Below, one piece after another: positions 27,116 through 39,859 of a stretch of 64,000 nt of DNA. The stretch is from Acinetobacter equi (GTDB lineage: Bacteria; Pseudomonadota; Gammaproteobacteria; Pseudomonadales; Moraxellaceae), in the NCBI RefSeq assembly GCF_001307195.1, contig NZ_CP012808.1, positions 806,001 through 870,000 on the forward strand, in the 5' to 3' direction. Numbering within the stretch: position 1 is the first letter of the stretch; each line of letters starts with the position of its first letter. Position numbers and translations under genes: made by a program. The notes under the pieces were generated by a model, which saw only the letters and a list, made by a program, of their open reading frames with translations, made no database searches and was not told the DNA's origin.

Positions 27116-28465
27116 TTACACTTTAGCTTCTTTTAGCTCATTTACATTTACTGGTTCTGATTCATCATGATGATAAATCAAAGCAACAGCAAGCGCTGTG
27201 ATCAAGACAGGTAAACCAACTGCAATAAAATTTAAATATGATGGTAAAGACATACCCAATAGTGCACCAATTAAAATAGGTCCAACAATTGCCCCCATAC
27301 GACCAATGGCAGATGACCATCCAATACCTGTAGAACGTACAGCCAATGGATAGTATTGAGCAACATAGCTATAAAGTAACATCTGTGAACCAATAGATGC
27401 TGCACCTGCTAAAAACACTAAAATATATAGAATGAATTGATTTGATTGTAAGCCCATTAGACTCATCACAATCGCACCCATAATTCCTAAGCACATCAAT
27501 ACAGGTTTTAGATGGAAACGGTCAGCTAAAATACCGCCTCCCACAATCCCAACAATTGCTCCAATATTCATGACCATCATGAACATTAAGCTGTTATCCA
27601 TTGAATAACCTGCTGCCATCATTAATTTTGGAAGCCAGCTACTTAAAGCATACATCGTCAGTAAACATGAGAAAAATGCTAACCAAAATAGCAGTGTATT
27701 CATTGCACGACCACGCTTAAATAAACTTGCAACAGAAGCTGACTCAGGTACATCAACTTGATGTAATTCAAAAATAGTTGAAGACTGTACATCTACTTGC
27801 GGAGCTAAACGACGTACAATTTTACGTGCTTCTTCTTGCTTATTTTGCTTAACAATAAAAGTTAAAGATTCTGGTAAAAATTTCCAAATTACAGGGAGTA
27901 AAAATAAAGGAATCCCAGCGATGAAAAACATAATTTCCCAACCAAAACTTGGTGTAAACCATGAGCCGAGCAATGCAGCCATTACGCCACCAACAGCATA
28001 ACCACTAAACATCGTTGTGACTAAAGTACTACGCATTTTTTTTGGAGCATATTCAGAAGTTAATGCAACTAAATTCGGCATTACTCCACCAATTCCAAGC
28101 CCAGCTAAAAATCGTAAAATACCAAATTCAGTAGGATTCGAAGCAAATCCTCCAGCAAATGTAAGACCACTAAAAAGTACAATACAAATCATTATGACTT
28201 TTTTTCGCCCAATTTTATCTGCTAAAGAACCAAAAATCATGGCACCAAACATCATACCAGCCAATGCTGTACTTGCTAACATTCCAGCTTGAACTGCTGT
28301 TAATCCCCAATCGTTCATTAATAAAGGTAAAACAACCCCATTAATCGCTAAATCATAACCATCAAAAAGAATGACAAGTAAACACCATGCCACTACGTTA
28401 AAATGAAATGGTGTAAATTTCGCGTGATCAATAACATCATTGACATTCACTGCTTGATCTGTCAC
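27116..28465 (-). CDS. MFS transporter, aromatic acid:H+ symporter family (BenK/PcaK-like)
   Basis: A 449-residue 12-helix inner-membrane symporter of the AAHS family. Signatures include DGYDLAINGVVLPLLMNDWGL in helix 1 with the conserved Asp, the GSLADKIGRKKVI loop 2-3 motif, the FLPESLTFI segment and the second-half GILADRFHLK. Family members import benzoate, 4-hydroxybenzoate, vanillate or similar acids. The start is GTG at 28465, preceded by AGGAGG at ideal spacing. It lies upstream of two secreted CPG2-like peptidases on the same strand, so periplasmic release of an aromatic acid from an amino-acid conjugate followed by import is a plausible, untested pathway. Confidence 0.9.
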   Translation of the reverse strand: MTDQAVNVNDVIDHAKFTPFHFNVVAWCLLVILFDGYDLAINGVVLPLLMNDWGLTAVQAGMLASTALAGMMFGAMIFGSLADKIGRKKVIMICIVLFSGLTFAGGFASNPTEFGILRFLAGLGIGGVMPNLVALTSEYAPKKMRSTLVTTMFSGYAVGGVMAALLGSWFTPSFGWEIMFFIAGIPLFLLPVIWKFLPESLTFIVKQNKQEEARKIVRRLAPQVDVQSSTIFELHQVDVPESASVASLFKRGRAMNTLLFWLAFFSCLLTMYALSSWLPKLMMAAGYSMDNSLMFMMVMNIGAIVGIVGGGILADRFHLKPVLMCLGIMGAIVMSLMGLQSNQFILYILVFLAGAASIGSQMLLYSYVAQYYPLAVRSTGIGWSSAIGRMGAIVGPILIGALLGMSLPSYLNFIAVGLPVLITALAVALIYHHDESEPVNVNELKEAKV

Positions 28466-28837
28466 TCCTCACCTCCTGTGAGTCTAAATTACATTGCACT
28501 TTAACTAGCGCCCTTCAGTTTAGAGTTATGATTTTAAAAACAAAACTGAAGCCATTTACTAAAGTAATAAAATATAATATTCACATAATTTATAGCACTA
28601 TAAGAATTCAACATTAGTCTAATTATTAGATTTAATGATCAAATAATATAAAATTAAAATATGGAAAAAGATGGAATATCAATCTGCAAATAGGTAGATT
28701 GATTAAAATTAAAGTTAATTTTTTGTATTATTAAAAAAATAATATTTATAAAATATTGATAAAGACATAAAAGATTAATAATTTACATATTAATGCCTTT
28801 CTTATTCCTTAAATTTCTTTCATTTATTTTTTCACAT
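28466..28837. other. AT-rich region between MFS gene and rRNA operon
   Basis: About 370 bases with no supported gene. It must include the MFS promoter. ATCAATCT and AGATTGAT form an 8-base inverted repeat with a 10-base gap at 28678-28703, about 215 bases upstream of the MFS start; it could be an operator. Confidence 0.4.
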
Positions 28838-28873
28838 AAAAAAACACCCCCTTCTTTGAAGGGGGTGTTTTAG
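28838..28873 (-). terminator. rRNA operon terminator
   Basis: AAAACACCCCCTT pairs with AAGGGGGTGTTTT around CTTTG, directly after the 5S rRNA gene on the minus strand, with a T-run in the transcript. Confidence 0.95.
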
Positions 28874-28881
28874 AATTAATG

Positions 28882-28997
28882 AGCTGGCGATGACTTACTC
28901 TCACATGGGTAACCCCACACTACCATCAGCGCTAAGAGGTTTCACTTCTGAGTTCGGGAAGGGATCAGGTGGTTCACTCTTGCTATTGTCGCCAGCA
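28882..28997 (-). rRNA. rrf: 5S ribosomal RNA
   Basis: About 116 bases. The minus strand reads TGCTGGCGACAATAGCAAGA near the start, with the loop segment CCCGAACTCAGAAGTGAAAC and the 3' end complementary to the 5' end (CTGGCGA/TCGCCAG). It is the last gene of the rRNA operon, about 180 bases after 23S. Confidence 0.95.
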
Positions 28998-29180
28998 CAA
29001 CTGTTTATGATTACTTGCTATGGTCTTACTTAGATGCCTAGCTTTCTTCAAATGAGTTATTAACAGGTATATCTGAGTTAATTTAAGGTGTTCATTGTAT
29101 CTAGCTTTAGAACTAAATCAAGTTTCTTTGATTATTTGTGAATCAATTGATGCTTGATACAACAACTGTTTGGGTGTTGT

Positions 29181-32072
<2,892 letters not shown>

Positions 32073-32458
32073 ATACAACCCCAAACAGTCGCCCATTTCC
32101 TACAAGTGAAAATGTTGCGTTGCGAACTTAATCGCCACAGTTAGAGTTTTGTAGATTTAACTACAGTACAGCTTCAATTAGATTCATATACCAAAACGCT
32201 TGATTCAGTTAATTTCGCTAGTAACTCATTTAATCAGTCAACTTCAGAATTACTTCTTTAGTCTTCCTTTTAACGAGTATGAACAAATTATTTCAACTCA
32301 AATATATTCTGTTAATGATTCACTACGTCTTCGTCAGATCGCAGTCAACTGTGATAAATCACAGAGATTAATAACAATGCCGCGCATTATACGCCACCTT
32401 ATCACTAAGCTCTATAAGCTATCCAACTGTTTGCTTACTATGTATTCATTCAAATACA
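32073..32458 (-). other. tRNA-Ala to 23S internal transcribed spacer
   Basis: A 386-base spacer. It carries the 5' arm of the 23S processing stem next to the 23S gene, a small perfect hairpin CTGTGAT-AA-ATCACAG at 32349-32364, and a TATAAT hexamer on the minus strand at 32386-32391 with no good -35. No further tRNA is present. Confidence 0.6.
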
Positions 32459-32534
32459 TGGTGGAGACTAGGAGAGTCGAACTCCTGACCTCCTGCGTGC
32501 AAAGCAGGCGCTCTACCAACTAAGCTAAGTCCCC
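32459..32534 (-). tRNA. tRNA-Ala (TGC anticodon)
   Basis: A 76-base gene starting GGGGACTTAGCTTAGTTGGT, with anticodon loop CTTTGCACG (TGC), T-arm AGGAGTTCGACTCTCCT and an encoded 3' CCA. It lies in the rRNA spacer, the usual position in this operon type. Confidence 0.97.
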
Positions 32535-32571
32535 AGCTTATCATTTAGATTCAATGTACCTTTCTAAGTCA

Positions 32572-32648
<77 letters not shown>

Positions 32649-32709
32649 TCAGATACATCATAATGAAGAACAACTTGTTGTGGATTCTTACCAATCGTCA
32701 ATCTTTCGT

Positions 32710-34247
<1,538 letters not shown>

Positions 34248-34512
34248 AAAATCAGTAGTAGCTTATGGCTACCAATCTTGGCTCATCAATTTTCTGACAA
34301 ATATTTCTCAAATAAACTTCGAGTAATTTCTACCATTCAATCAATGAAAATATATTCGATTGATCAACTAGTAAAAATCCACACAAGTTGTTCTTCATAA
34401 TCTCTTAATGATCTTTCTAACATCTCGTCAATGCTAGAAGCTGGACTCAAAACACTTGATAACTCAGCGATCCGCTTCGTTCATCACCGTGTATCTCGTC
34501 GGTATGGGGTGC

Positions 34513-34540
34513 ATTCTAGAGGATTTTAAAACCTTTGCAA
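34513..34540 (-). promoter_or_regulatory. rRNA operon promoter
   Basis: On the minus strand TTGCAA (34535-34540) is followed after exactly 16 bases by TAGAAT (34513-34518), a strong -35/-10 pair with the short spacer typical of rrn promoters. The sequence upstream is AT-rich like an UP element. The transcript would have a leader of about 260 bases before 16S. Confidence 0.8.
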
Positions 34541-34725
34541 CCCTTATTTTCACAAAATCTTCACGGGTGTTTTATTTTTCACCAAAAATACATAAAAAAG
34601 GTCTTTTTTAGATATTTTTTAGACATTTTAACGATAATTTTTTTAAAAACATTTAAATTATTTTTTAGAAGACACTTTATTTGTCACTCATAAAAGTATT
34701 TATTTTTAGATTTTCCTCTTTTTAA

Positions 34726-34959
34726 TTAGATGTTATAGCTATTTTTTACATATAAAGTTTGTATGACTTCATAAATCATTTCTTCTTTACCGTCAAAACT
34801 CTCCCCAGCAAAAAATAATTTAGCTCTTTTAGGTAATTTTTCTTTTATTAAGGCAAAAAGTAAATATGTAGAAGCTAAGTCCAACTCTCTTAATATTTGT
34901 ATAGTCGTCTTTAATGTATTTTCATCTATAAAAGTAGAATAAAATAAGCATTGTAAAAT
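34726..34959 (-). pseudogene. coding remnant without a start codon
   Basis: A 77-codon minus-strand frame with protein-like composition: FIDENTLKTTIQILRELDL, then YLLFALIKEKLPKRAKLFFA and a helical C-terminus ending LYVKNSYNI. It opens after a stop with no ATG, GTG or TTG at its beginning, so it looks 5'-truncated. I do not recognise the family. It lies 183 bases upstream of the rrn promoter. Confidence 0.35.
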
Positions 34960-35231
34960 TTAATTTATTTGATCATCTTGCATGAGATGGGTGTCATAAC
35001 GCTACATTGTTTTATAACCTTGACCTTTTTATCTCTATAATTATTGCTATTTTTTTAATTTCCATCTTATATTTAAGTGTAAGCATTTGTATTACAGGTA
35101 TTTTTTTAAACAAAGGCTTTAAATTAGGATTTAATCGCTTAACTTTAAATAAAAAAAGAAAGAGATCTCTCCCAAAATCTCTTCCTTCTAGTTGAATCTA
35201 TAAAGATCCAATATCTCGTTATAATTGTTAT
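34960..35231. other. AT-rich spacer inside the decayed tract
   Basis: On the plus strand a 62-codon frame from a TTG at 35007 to 35195 encodes one hydrophobic helix and a lysine/arginine-rich tail. It has no Shine-Dalgarno, so I treat it as unproven. Nothing else was seen. Confidence 0.3.
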
Positions 35232-35381
35232 TTAGCTAAACATTAAAGCATTTATTTCAACGCTGTTTATTTTTAGTTTTTTACCCTCTAGATATGCACA
35301 AATTAGTGTCTCCAGATGCCCTAAGCTTAATCCACATCAATCTAAAAATGCAATACCTTTAGGTAAATTTAAGTGCCTTTT
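35232..35381 (-). pseudogene. coding remnant with in-frame TGA
   Basis: A minus-strand frame reading KRHLNLPKGIAFLD, then a TGA at 35337-35339, then CGLSLGHLETLICAYLEGKK and a short hydrophobic end to a TAA. The protein-like composition on both sides of the TGA suggests a gene broken by a nonsense mutation (or a rare recoding). There is no start codon. It lies upstream of the other remnant on the same strand, and both may derive from one lost gene. Confidence 0.35.
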
Positions 35382-35437
35382 TTATAAGGTTTTTTTGAAT
35401 TTGCTTATTTAAAATATAGATATAAGAACTTCATAAA

Positions 35438-35470
35438 ATAAAAGCAGACCTTAGTCTGCTTTTATTTTTA
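35438..35470 (-). terminator. tyrS terminator
   Basis: AAAAGCAGAC pairs with GTCTGCTTTT around CTTA. It lies 34 bases past the tyrS stop. Confidence 0.85.
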
Positions 35471-35503
35471 CTTTCAAAGTTAACTTTTATATTGAGAAAA
35501 CAA

Positions 35504-36718
35504 TCAATCTACAAATGTAACTTTAGCAATAGCTTTTTTACCAGCTTGTACAATAATAGTCTTATTCTCTTTTACAGAATAAGAGGCATCTACAACGTTC
35601 CAATCTACTTTAACAGCGCCACGTGCAACTGCATCTTTTGCCTGTGCTGCATTTTTTGTTAAATCTGCTGCGCGCACAATAGAAGCAATAAACATTTCAC
35701 CGCCAAATTCTGCACGTGAAATTGTTACCTCAGGTGTTCCCTCTGGGAGTTCACCTTCGGTAATAATATTACCTGCACCTTTATGTGCATTAGCAGCAGC
35801 ATCACTTCCGTGGAAACGTTCTACTAACTCTAAAGCAAGAATCTTTTTCACTTCTTGTGGATTACGACCTTCAGCAACTTCTTTTAACAACACTTGAATT
35901 TCTTCAATTGTTTTAAAGCTAAGTAAATCGAAATAGCGTTCAAGAAGTGAATCTGGCATTGAAAGTACTTTCTGATACATTGCACCAGGAGCATCAAATA
36001 CACCAATATAGTTACCTAAAGATTTAGACATTTTATTTACACCGTCTAAACCTTCAAGAATAGGCACAGTAATACATACTTGTGCTTCTTGATCGTAACG
36101 ACCTTGTAATGTACGTCCCATCAACAAGTTAAAAGTTTGATCCGTTCCGCCAAGTTCTACATCTGCTTGTAATGCCACAGAGTCATAACCTTGCACCAAT
36201 GGATATAAAAATTCATGAATCGCAATAGGTTGATGATTATTATAACGTTTTGTAAAGTCATCACGCTCTAACATACGTGCAACTGTTTGCTGTGAAGCAA
36301 GTTGAATTAAATCAGCAGCAGTTTTTTGTGCAAACCATTCAGAGTTAAAAACAACTTTAGTTTTATTTGGATCAAGAATTTTAAATACTTGTTCTTGATA
36401 AGTCTTCGCATTTTCTAACACTTGTTCACGAGACAATGGTGGACGGGTAGCACTTTTACCAGTCGGATCACCAATCATTGCAGTATAATCACCAATTAAG
36501 AAATAAACTTCATGTCCTAAATCTTGGAACACTTTAAGTTTATTAATTAAAACTGTATGTCCTAAATGCAAATCTGGTGCAGTTGGATCAAAACCCGCTT
36601 TAATTTTTAATGGACGATTTTCTTTTAATTTCTTCAGAAGATCTTCTTCAGAAATAATTTCATGTGTGCCTCGTTGAATGAGGGCAAGTTGTTCTTCAGC
36701 TGGTAGGAAATTCGACAT
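35504..36718 (-). CDS. tyrS: tyrosyl-tRNA synthetase
   Basis: A 404-residue class I synthetase that charges tRNA-Tyr. The HIGH-type motif is HLGH at residues 51-54 in [16 protein letters not shown], and the KMSKS loop appears as [10 protein letters not shown]. The C-terminal portion contains an S4-like RNA-binding domain ([16 protein letters not shown]). The length and the long N-terminal region fit the TyrRS type common in Acinetobacter and Pseudomonas rather than the E. coli type. ATG 36718 has GGA eight bases upstream; an in-frame ATG at 36736 lacks one. It is divergent from anmK, whose ATG is 81 bases away, so they share a compact promoter region. Confidence 0.96.
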   Translation of the reverse strand: MSNFLPAEEQLALIQRGTHEIISEEDLLKKLKENRPLKIKAGFDPTAPDLHLGHTVLINKLKVFQDLGHEVYFLIGDYTAMIGDPTGKSATRPPLSREQVLENAKTYQEQVFKILDPNKTKVVFNSEWFAQKTAADLIQLASQQTVARMLERDDFTKRYNNHQPIAIHEFLYPLVQGYDSVALQADVELGGTDQTFNLLMGRTLQGRYDQEAQVCITVPILEGLDGVNKMSKSLGNYIGVFDAPGAMYQKVLSMPDSLLERYFDLLSFKTIEEIQVLLKEVAEGRNPQEVKKILALELVERFHGSDAAANAHKGAGNIITEGELPEGTPEVTISRAEFGGEMFIASIVRAADLTKNAAQAKDAVARGAVKVDWNVVDASYSVKENKTIIVQAGKKAIAKVTFVD

Positions 36719-36799
36719 CACAAAATCCGAATACATCAGTTACTTAATTTGTGAGATATACTAACACTTTTTCAGCATATTGCAGGCGTAAGAATAATC

Positions 36800-37927
36800 A
36801 TGACAGCGATCTATATTGGAGTAATGACTGGCACAAGTATGGATGGTGTCGACATTGTTGCTGCTTCTTTTGATCCATTACAGCTTCATGCCACCTTATC
36901 TTTAGACTTTGATCCTGATTTAAGAGCTGAACTTATGGCACTGACCTTACCTGACGATAATGAAATTGATCGTATGGGAAAAGCAGATGTTGCTCTAGCA
37001 AAAATGATTGGACACGGCATAAATACACTTATAAAAGACAATAATTTAGATCGATCAAAAATTAAAGCCATTGGTTCACATGGTCAGACAATTAGACATA
37101 GACCAGAATATGAATTTACCTTACAAATAGGTGATCCAAACATTATCACTGAAATAACCCAAATTCCTGTTATTTCAGATTTTCGTCGTCGTGATATGGC
37201 TGCTGGTGGTCAAGGTGCTCCTCTTGTTCCAGCATTTCATCAAGATATTTTTCAACATGAAAATATCCACCGCGTTATTCTTAATTTAGGTGGTATTGCC
37301 AATGTAAGTTTATTACCAGCAGGAAAACCTGACCAAGTTTCAGGCTTTGATACAGGTCCTGCCAATATTCTTATGGATGGATGGTGTCATCGTTATACAG
37401 GACAACCATATGATGAAAATGGTAACTGGGCTGCTTATGGCACACCTATTCGTAGCCTTTTAGATCGTTTACAAGCACATGATTTTTTCTCTAAAGAACC
37501 ACCAAAAAGTACTGGTCGAGAAGACTTTAATTTAGATTGGTTAGATGAACAAATTGCCGATTGGCGTAGTAGCTTAGAATACGATGAACTTGAAGACACC
37601 CCTGAAAATGTACAAGCAACATTAATGAAACTCACCACACGTGCGATTAAAAAAGCAATTTATCGCTCAGGTATGGAAACTGGTGAAGTTTATGTATGTG
37701 GTGGTGGTGCATATAACTCACATTTACTTGAACAGTTACGCTGGCGTTTACGTAAACATGAATGGACTGTTCAAACCACAGCAGATTTAGGTTTAAGCCC
37801 AACATGGGTAGAAGCAACTGCTTTTGCTTGGCTTGCAATGCGTTTTATAAACCAGTTAAGTGGAAATTTACCCGCTGTTACAGGTGCACAGGCATATAGA
37901 ATTTTAGGTACGATTACTGCTGTTTAA
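36800..37927 (+). CDS. anmK: anhydro-N-acetylmuramic acid kinase
   Basis: A 375-residue cytoplasmic kinase that opens and phosphorylates 1,6-anhydro-MurNAc during cell-wall recycling. The start YIGVMTGTSMDGVD is the family phosphate loop. It is followed by GSHGQTIRHRP, the catalytic-Asp region SDFRRRDMAAGGQGAPLVP and NLGGIANVSLLP with DTGPAN, and the late nucleotide site VCGGGAYNSHL. All are intact. Divergence from tyrS is the arrangement I remember from pseudomonads and Acinetobacter. Confidence 0.97.
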   Translation: MTAIYIGVMTGTSMDGVDIVAASFDPLQLHATLSLDFDPDLRAELMALTLPDDNEIDRMGKADVALAKMIGHGINTLIKDNNLDRSKIKAIGSHGQTIRHRPEYEFTLQIGDPNIITEITQIPVISDFRRRDMAAGGQGAPLVPAFHQDIFQHENIHRVILNLGGIANVSLLPAGKPDQVSGFDTGPANILMDGWCHRYTGQPYDENGNWAAYGTPIRSLLDRLQAHDFFSKEPPKSTGREDFNLDWLDEQIADWRSSLEYDELEDTPENVQATLMKLTTRAIKKAIYRSGMETGEVYVCGGGAYNSHLLEQLRWRLRKHEWTVQTTADLGLSPTWVEATAFAWLAMRFINQLSGNLPAVTGAQAYRILGTITAV

Positions 37928-37941
37928 GTTACTCAAATATA

Positions 37942-37971
37942 AACAGCATGATTTGTTCAAAATCATGCTGT
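37942..37971 (+). terminator. hairpin between anmK and the MetX-like gene
   Basis: ACAGCATGATTT pairs with AAATCATGCTGT around a short loop. There is little T-run, but it lies between convergent genes and could end both transcripts. Confidence 0.6.
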
Positions 37972-38001
37972 AGTTATGTATTAATAATTATCATCATTTT
38001 C

Positions 38002-39018
38002 TTATCGTGCTAATAACTCACGTAATGCAGCATCTATAAATGCTGTATCTTCTTCATTCATACCTGCCCCTGCAAAATGCCCCCATACACCAGGTATTAC
38101 TCTTAGTTCTGCATCTTGCATAAACGACACTTCATATTTTTCATCATCCACTGGAAAATATAAATCACGCTCTGCTGGCATCACAATTGCCTTTGCTTTT
38201 ATTGAAGATAAAGCTGCTTCATGATCACCATTAAAACCTGGTGTATTACCTACATTACCATGCTGCCATGTCCACAGCATCGTAAGTAAATTATTCGCAT
38301 CTCGATCATCAAGAAAAAAACCTTCCCAAAAACCAACTAAAAAATCTTCCAAACTTGCATAACCTAACTTTTTATAGAGCTGTTCCCAATAAAATGCCTG
38401 ACTAAATCCCCAACCTGCATATACACGTGCAGCAGCTCGTAAACCTTTTGTAGGTTGTGTTTGATAATCTCCTTGTAAAAAAGCAGCATCGGTTGTAATT
38501 GCGGCTTTCACAGCCTCTAAAAACACAATATTGTGTTCACTTGTACGGGCTGAACCACAAAATGGTAAAATTCTTTGTACCATCTCAGGATAACTAACTG
38601 CCCATTGGAAACTTTGCCCTGCACCCATTGACCAGCCAATAACTGCAACTAATGTTTCTATTCCAAAATGCTTTGTTACCAGTTCATGTTGTGCCCGTAC
38701 CTGATCGTAAACGGTAACATTAGGAAAATGTGATGCATTATAAGGTTCTGGTGTATTTGAAGGAGATGATGAAAGTCCATTACCCAACATATTCGGAACA
38801 ATAATAAAATAACGCTCAGGATCTAGCGCTTTATCCCTTCCAATGAGCCACTCATTTTCCCAATGACGTCCCGAATACCACGTTGGATAGACAATGGCAT
38901 TTGTTTTATCCTTATTTAATTGACCATACGTTTTATAGGCAATTTTTGCTTCTTTTAATGTTGCACCATGCTGTAATGTAAAATTATTGATTTGATAAAT
39001 TTCATAATCTTCAGACAT
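38002..39018 (-). CDS. alpha/beta hydrolase related to homoserine O-acetyltransferase (MetX-like)
   Basis: A 338-residue alpha/beta-hydrolase. It opens YEIYQINNFTLQHGATLKEA and contains the nucleophile elbow IGWSMGAGQ (Ser), a late Asp in PAERDLYFP and a His in VWGHFAGAG, forming a plausible triad. The overall plan resembles homoserine acetyltransferase-like proteins, but the MetX-specific segments I know are not clearly conserved, so I do not assign acetyltransfer activity. ATG 39018 is preferred (TTGGAG upstream); the longer frame to 39174 adds 52 basic, unconserved residues. It lies alone between anmK and erpA. Confidence 0.75.
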   Translation of the reverse strand: MSEDYEIYQINNFTLQHGATLKEAKIAYKTYGQLNKDKTNAIVYPTWYSGRHWENEWLIGRDKALDPERYFIIVPNMLGNGLSSSPSNTPEPYNASHFPNVTVYDQVRAQHELVTKHFGIETLVAVIGWSMGAGQSFQWAVSYPEMVQRILPFCGSARTSEHNIVFLEAVKAAITTDAAFLQGDYQTQPTKGLRAAARVYAGWGFSQAFYWEQLYKKLGYASLEDFLVGFWEGFFLDDRDANNLLTMLWTWQHGNVGNTPGFNGDHEAALSSIKAKAIVMPAERDLYFPVDDEKYEVSFMQDAELRVIPGVWGHFAGAGMNEEDTAFIDAALRELLAR

Positions 39019-39222
39019 CATTGTCTCCAATAAAGTTAAAAAACATTGGTTTGAGTATCCAGTCCTCCTTTTAATTTTTATGCTGAAATTCTTACTATTC
39101 TTTCTCTTTAGATCGCTATTTAACTTATTAGTATTCAGAATTTTTAAATTTTCATTATTTTTACTACAAATCATTTAAGCTTAGTCAGCATAAAACGCAC
39201 AGAATTTTTAATAAAAAAATAC

Positions 39223-39257
39223 AAAAAAAAGCCCTCAATTTTTGAGGGCTTTTTTTG
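39223..39257 (-). terminator. erpA terminator
   Basis: AAAAAAAGCCCTCAA pairs with TTGAGGGCTTTTTTT around TTT, a strong, nearly symmetrical hairpin usable on both strands. Confidence 0.93.
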
Positions 39258-39291
39258 CTTTTCAGTATAGAAAAACAGAATTCATTCAATA

Positions 39292-39627
39292 TTAAATTGA
39301 GAAAGATGAACCACAACCACATGTTGTTGTCGCATTTGGATTTTGCACTACAAAACGAGAGCCTTCCAATCCTTCTAAATAATCAACTACTGAACCCACT
39401 AAATATTGATAGCTTAATGAGTCAACTAGCATTTTGACATCACCATTTAAAAATTCAGCATCATCTTCATTTTGGCTTTCAGCAAAATTAAAACCATAAG
39501 AAAAACCAGAACAACCGCCACCTGTCACGTAAACACGGAGCATAAGGTCTTGGTTCCCTTCACTGTCACGCAATTGGCGTACTTTATTGGCAGCGTTGTC
39601 GGTTAGCACAAGAGCTTGGTCAGTCAT
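39292..39627 (-). CDS. erpA: iron-sulfur cluster insertion protein ErpA
   Basis: A 111-residue A-type carrier that delivers Fe-S clusters to apo-enzymes, including those of isoprenoid synthesis. The three ligand cysteines are Cys39 (GGGCSGF) and Cys103/Cys105 (CGCGSSF), with the family C-terminus FSI. ATG 39627 has GAGG at good spacing; the frame upstream of it is not conserved in shape. It is monocistronic here. Confidence 0.95.
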   Translation of the reverse strand: MTDQALVLTDNAANKVRQLRDSEGNQDLMLRVYVTGGGCSGFSYGFNFAESQNEDDAEFLNGDVKMLVDSLSYQYLVGSVVDYLEGLEGSRFVVQNPNATTTCGCGSSFSI

Positions 39628-39859
39628 GTAGGATTCCTCGGTACTAAAATAGTGTCTTATCAATATTAAGACTAGATTTGCAGTATAACATAATCAATAT
39701 AAGGACATTAATTCCGAATTAAAGTTTAATCAGACTAATTTAATAAGATTTTAAAAATACGCTCTAAATTTATCTCAAAAAGAAATCTAATCCATATTTT
39801 TGTTTTATGCCTTATATCATTTAGAATGGTGCATCTTTTGGCTTAGTTTTGATAATTCA

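Noticed and set aside
35007..35195. 62-codon plus-strand frame with one hydrophobic helix and basic tail
   Set aside because: TTG start without a ribosome binding site in a decayed tract with remnants on the other strand. The composition is suggestive but I cannot support it as a gene.
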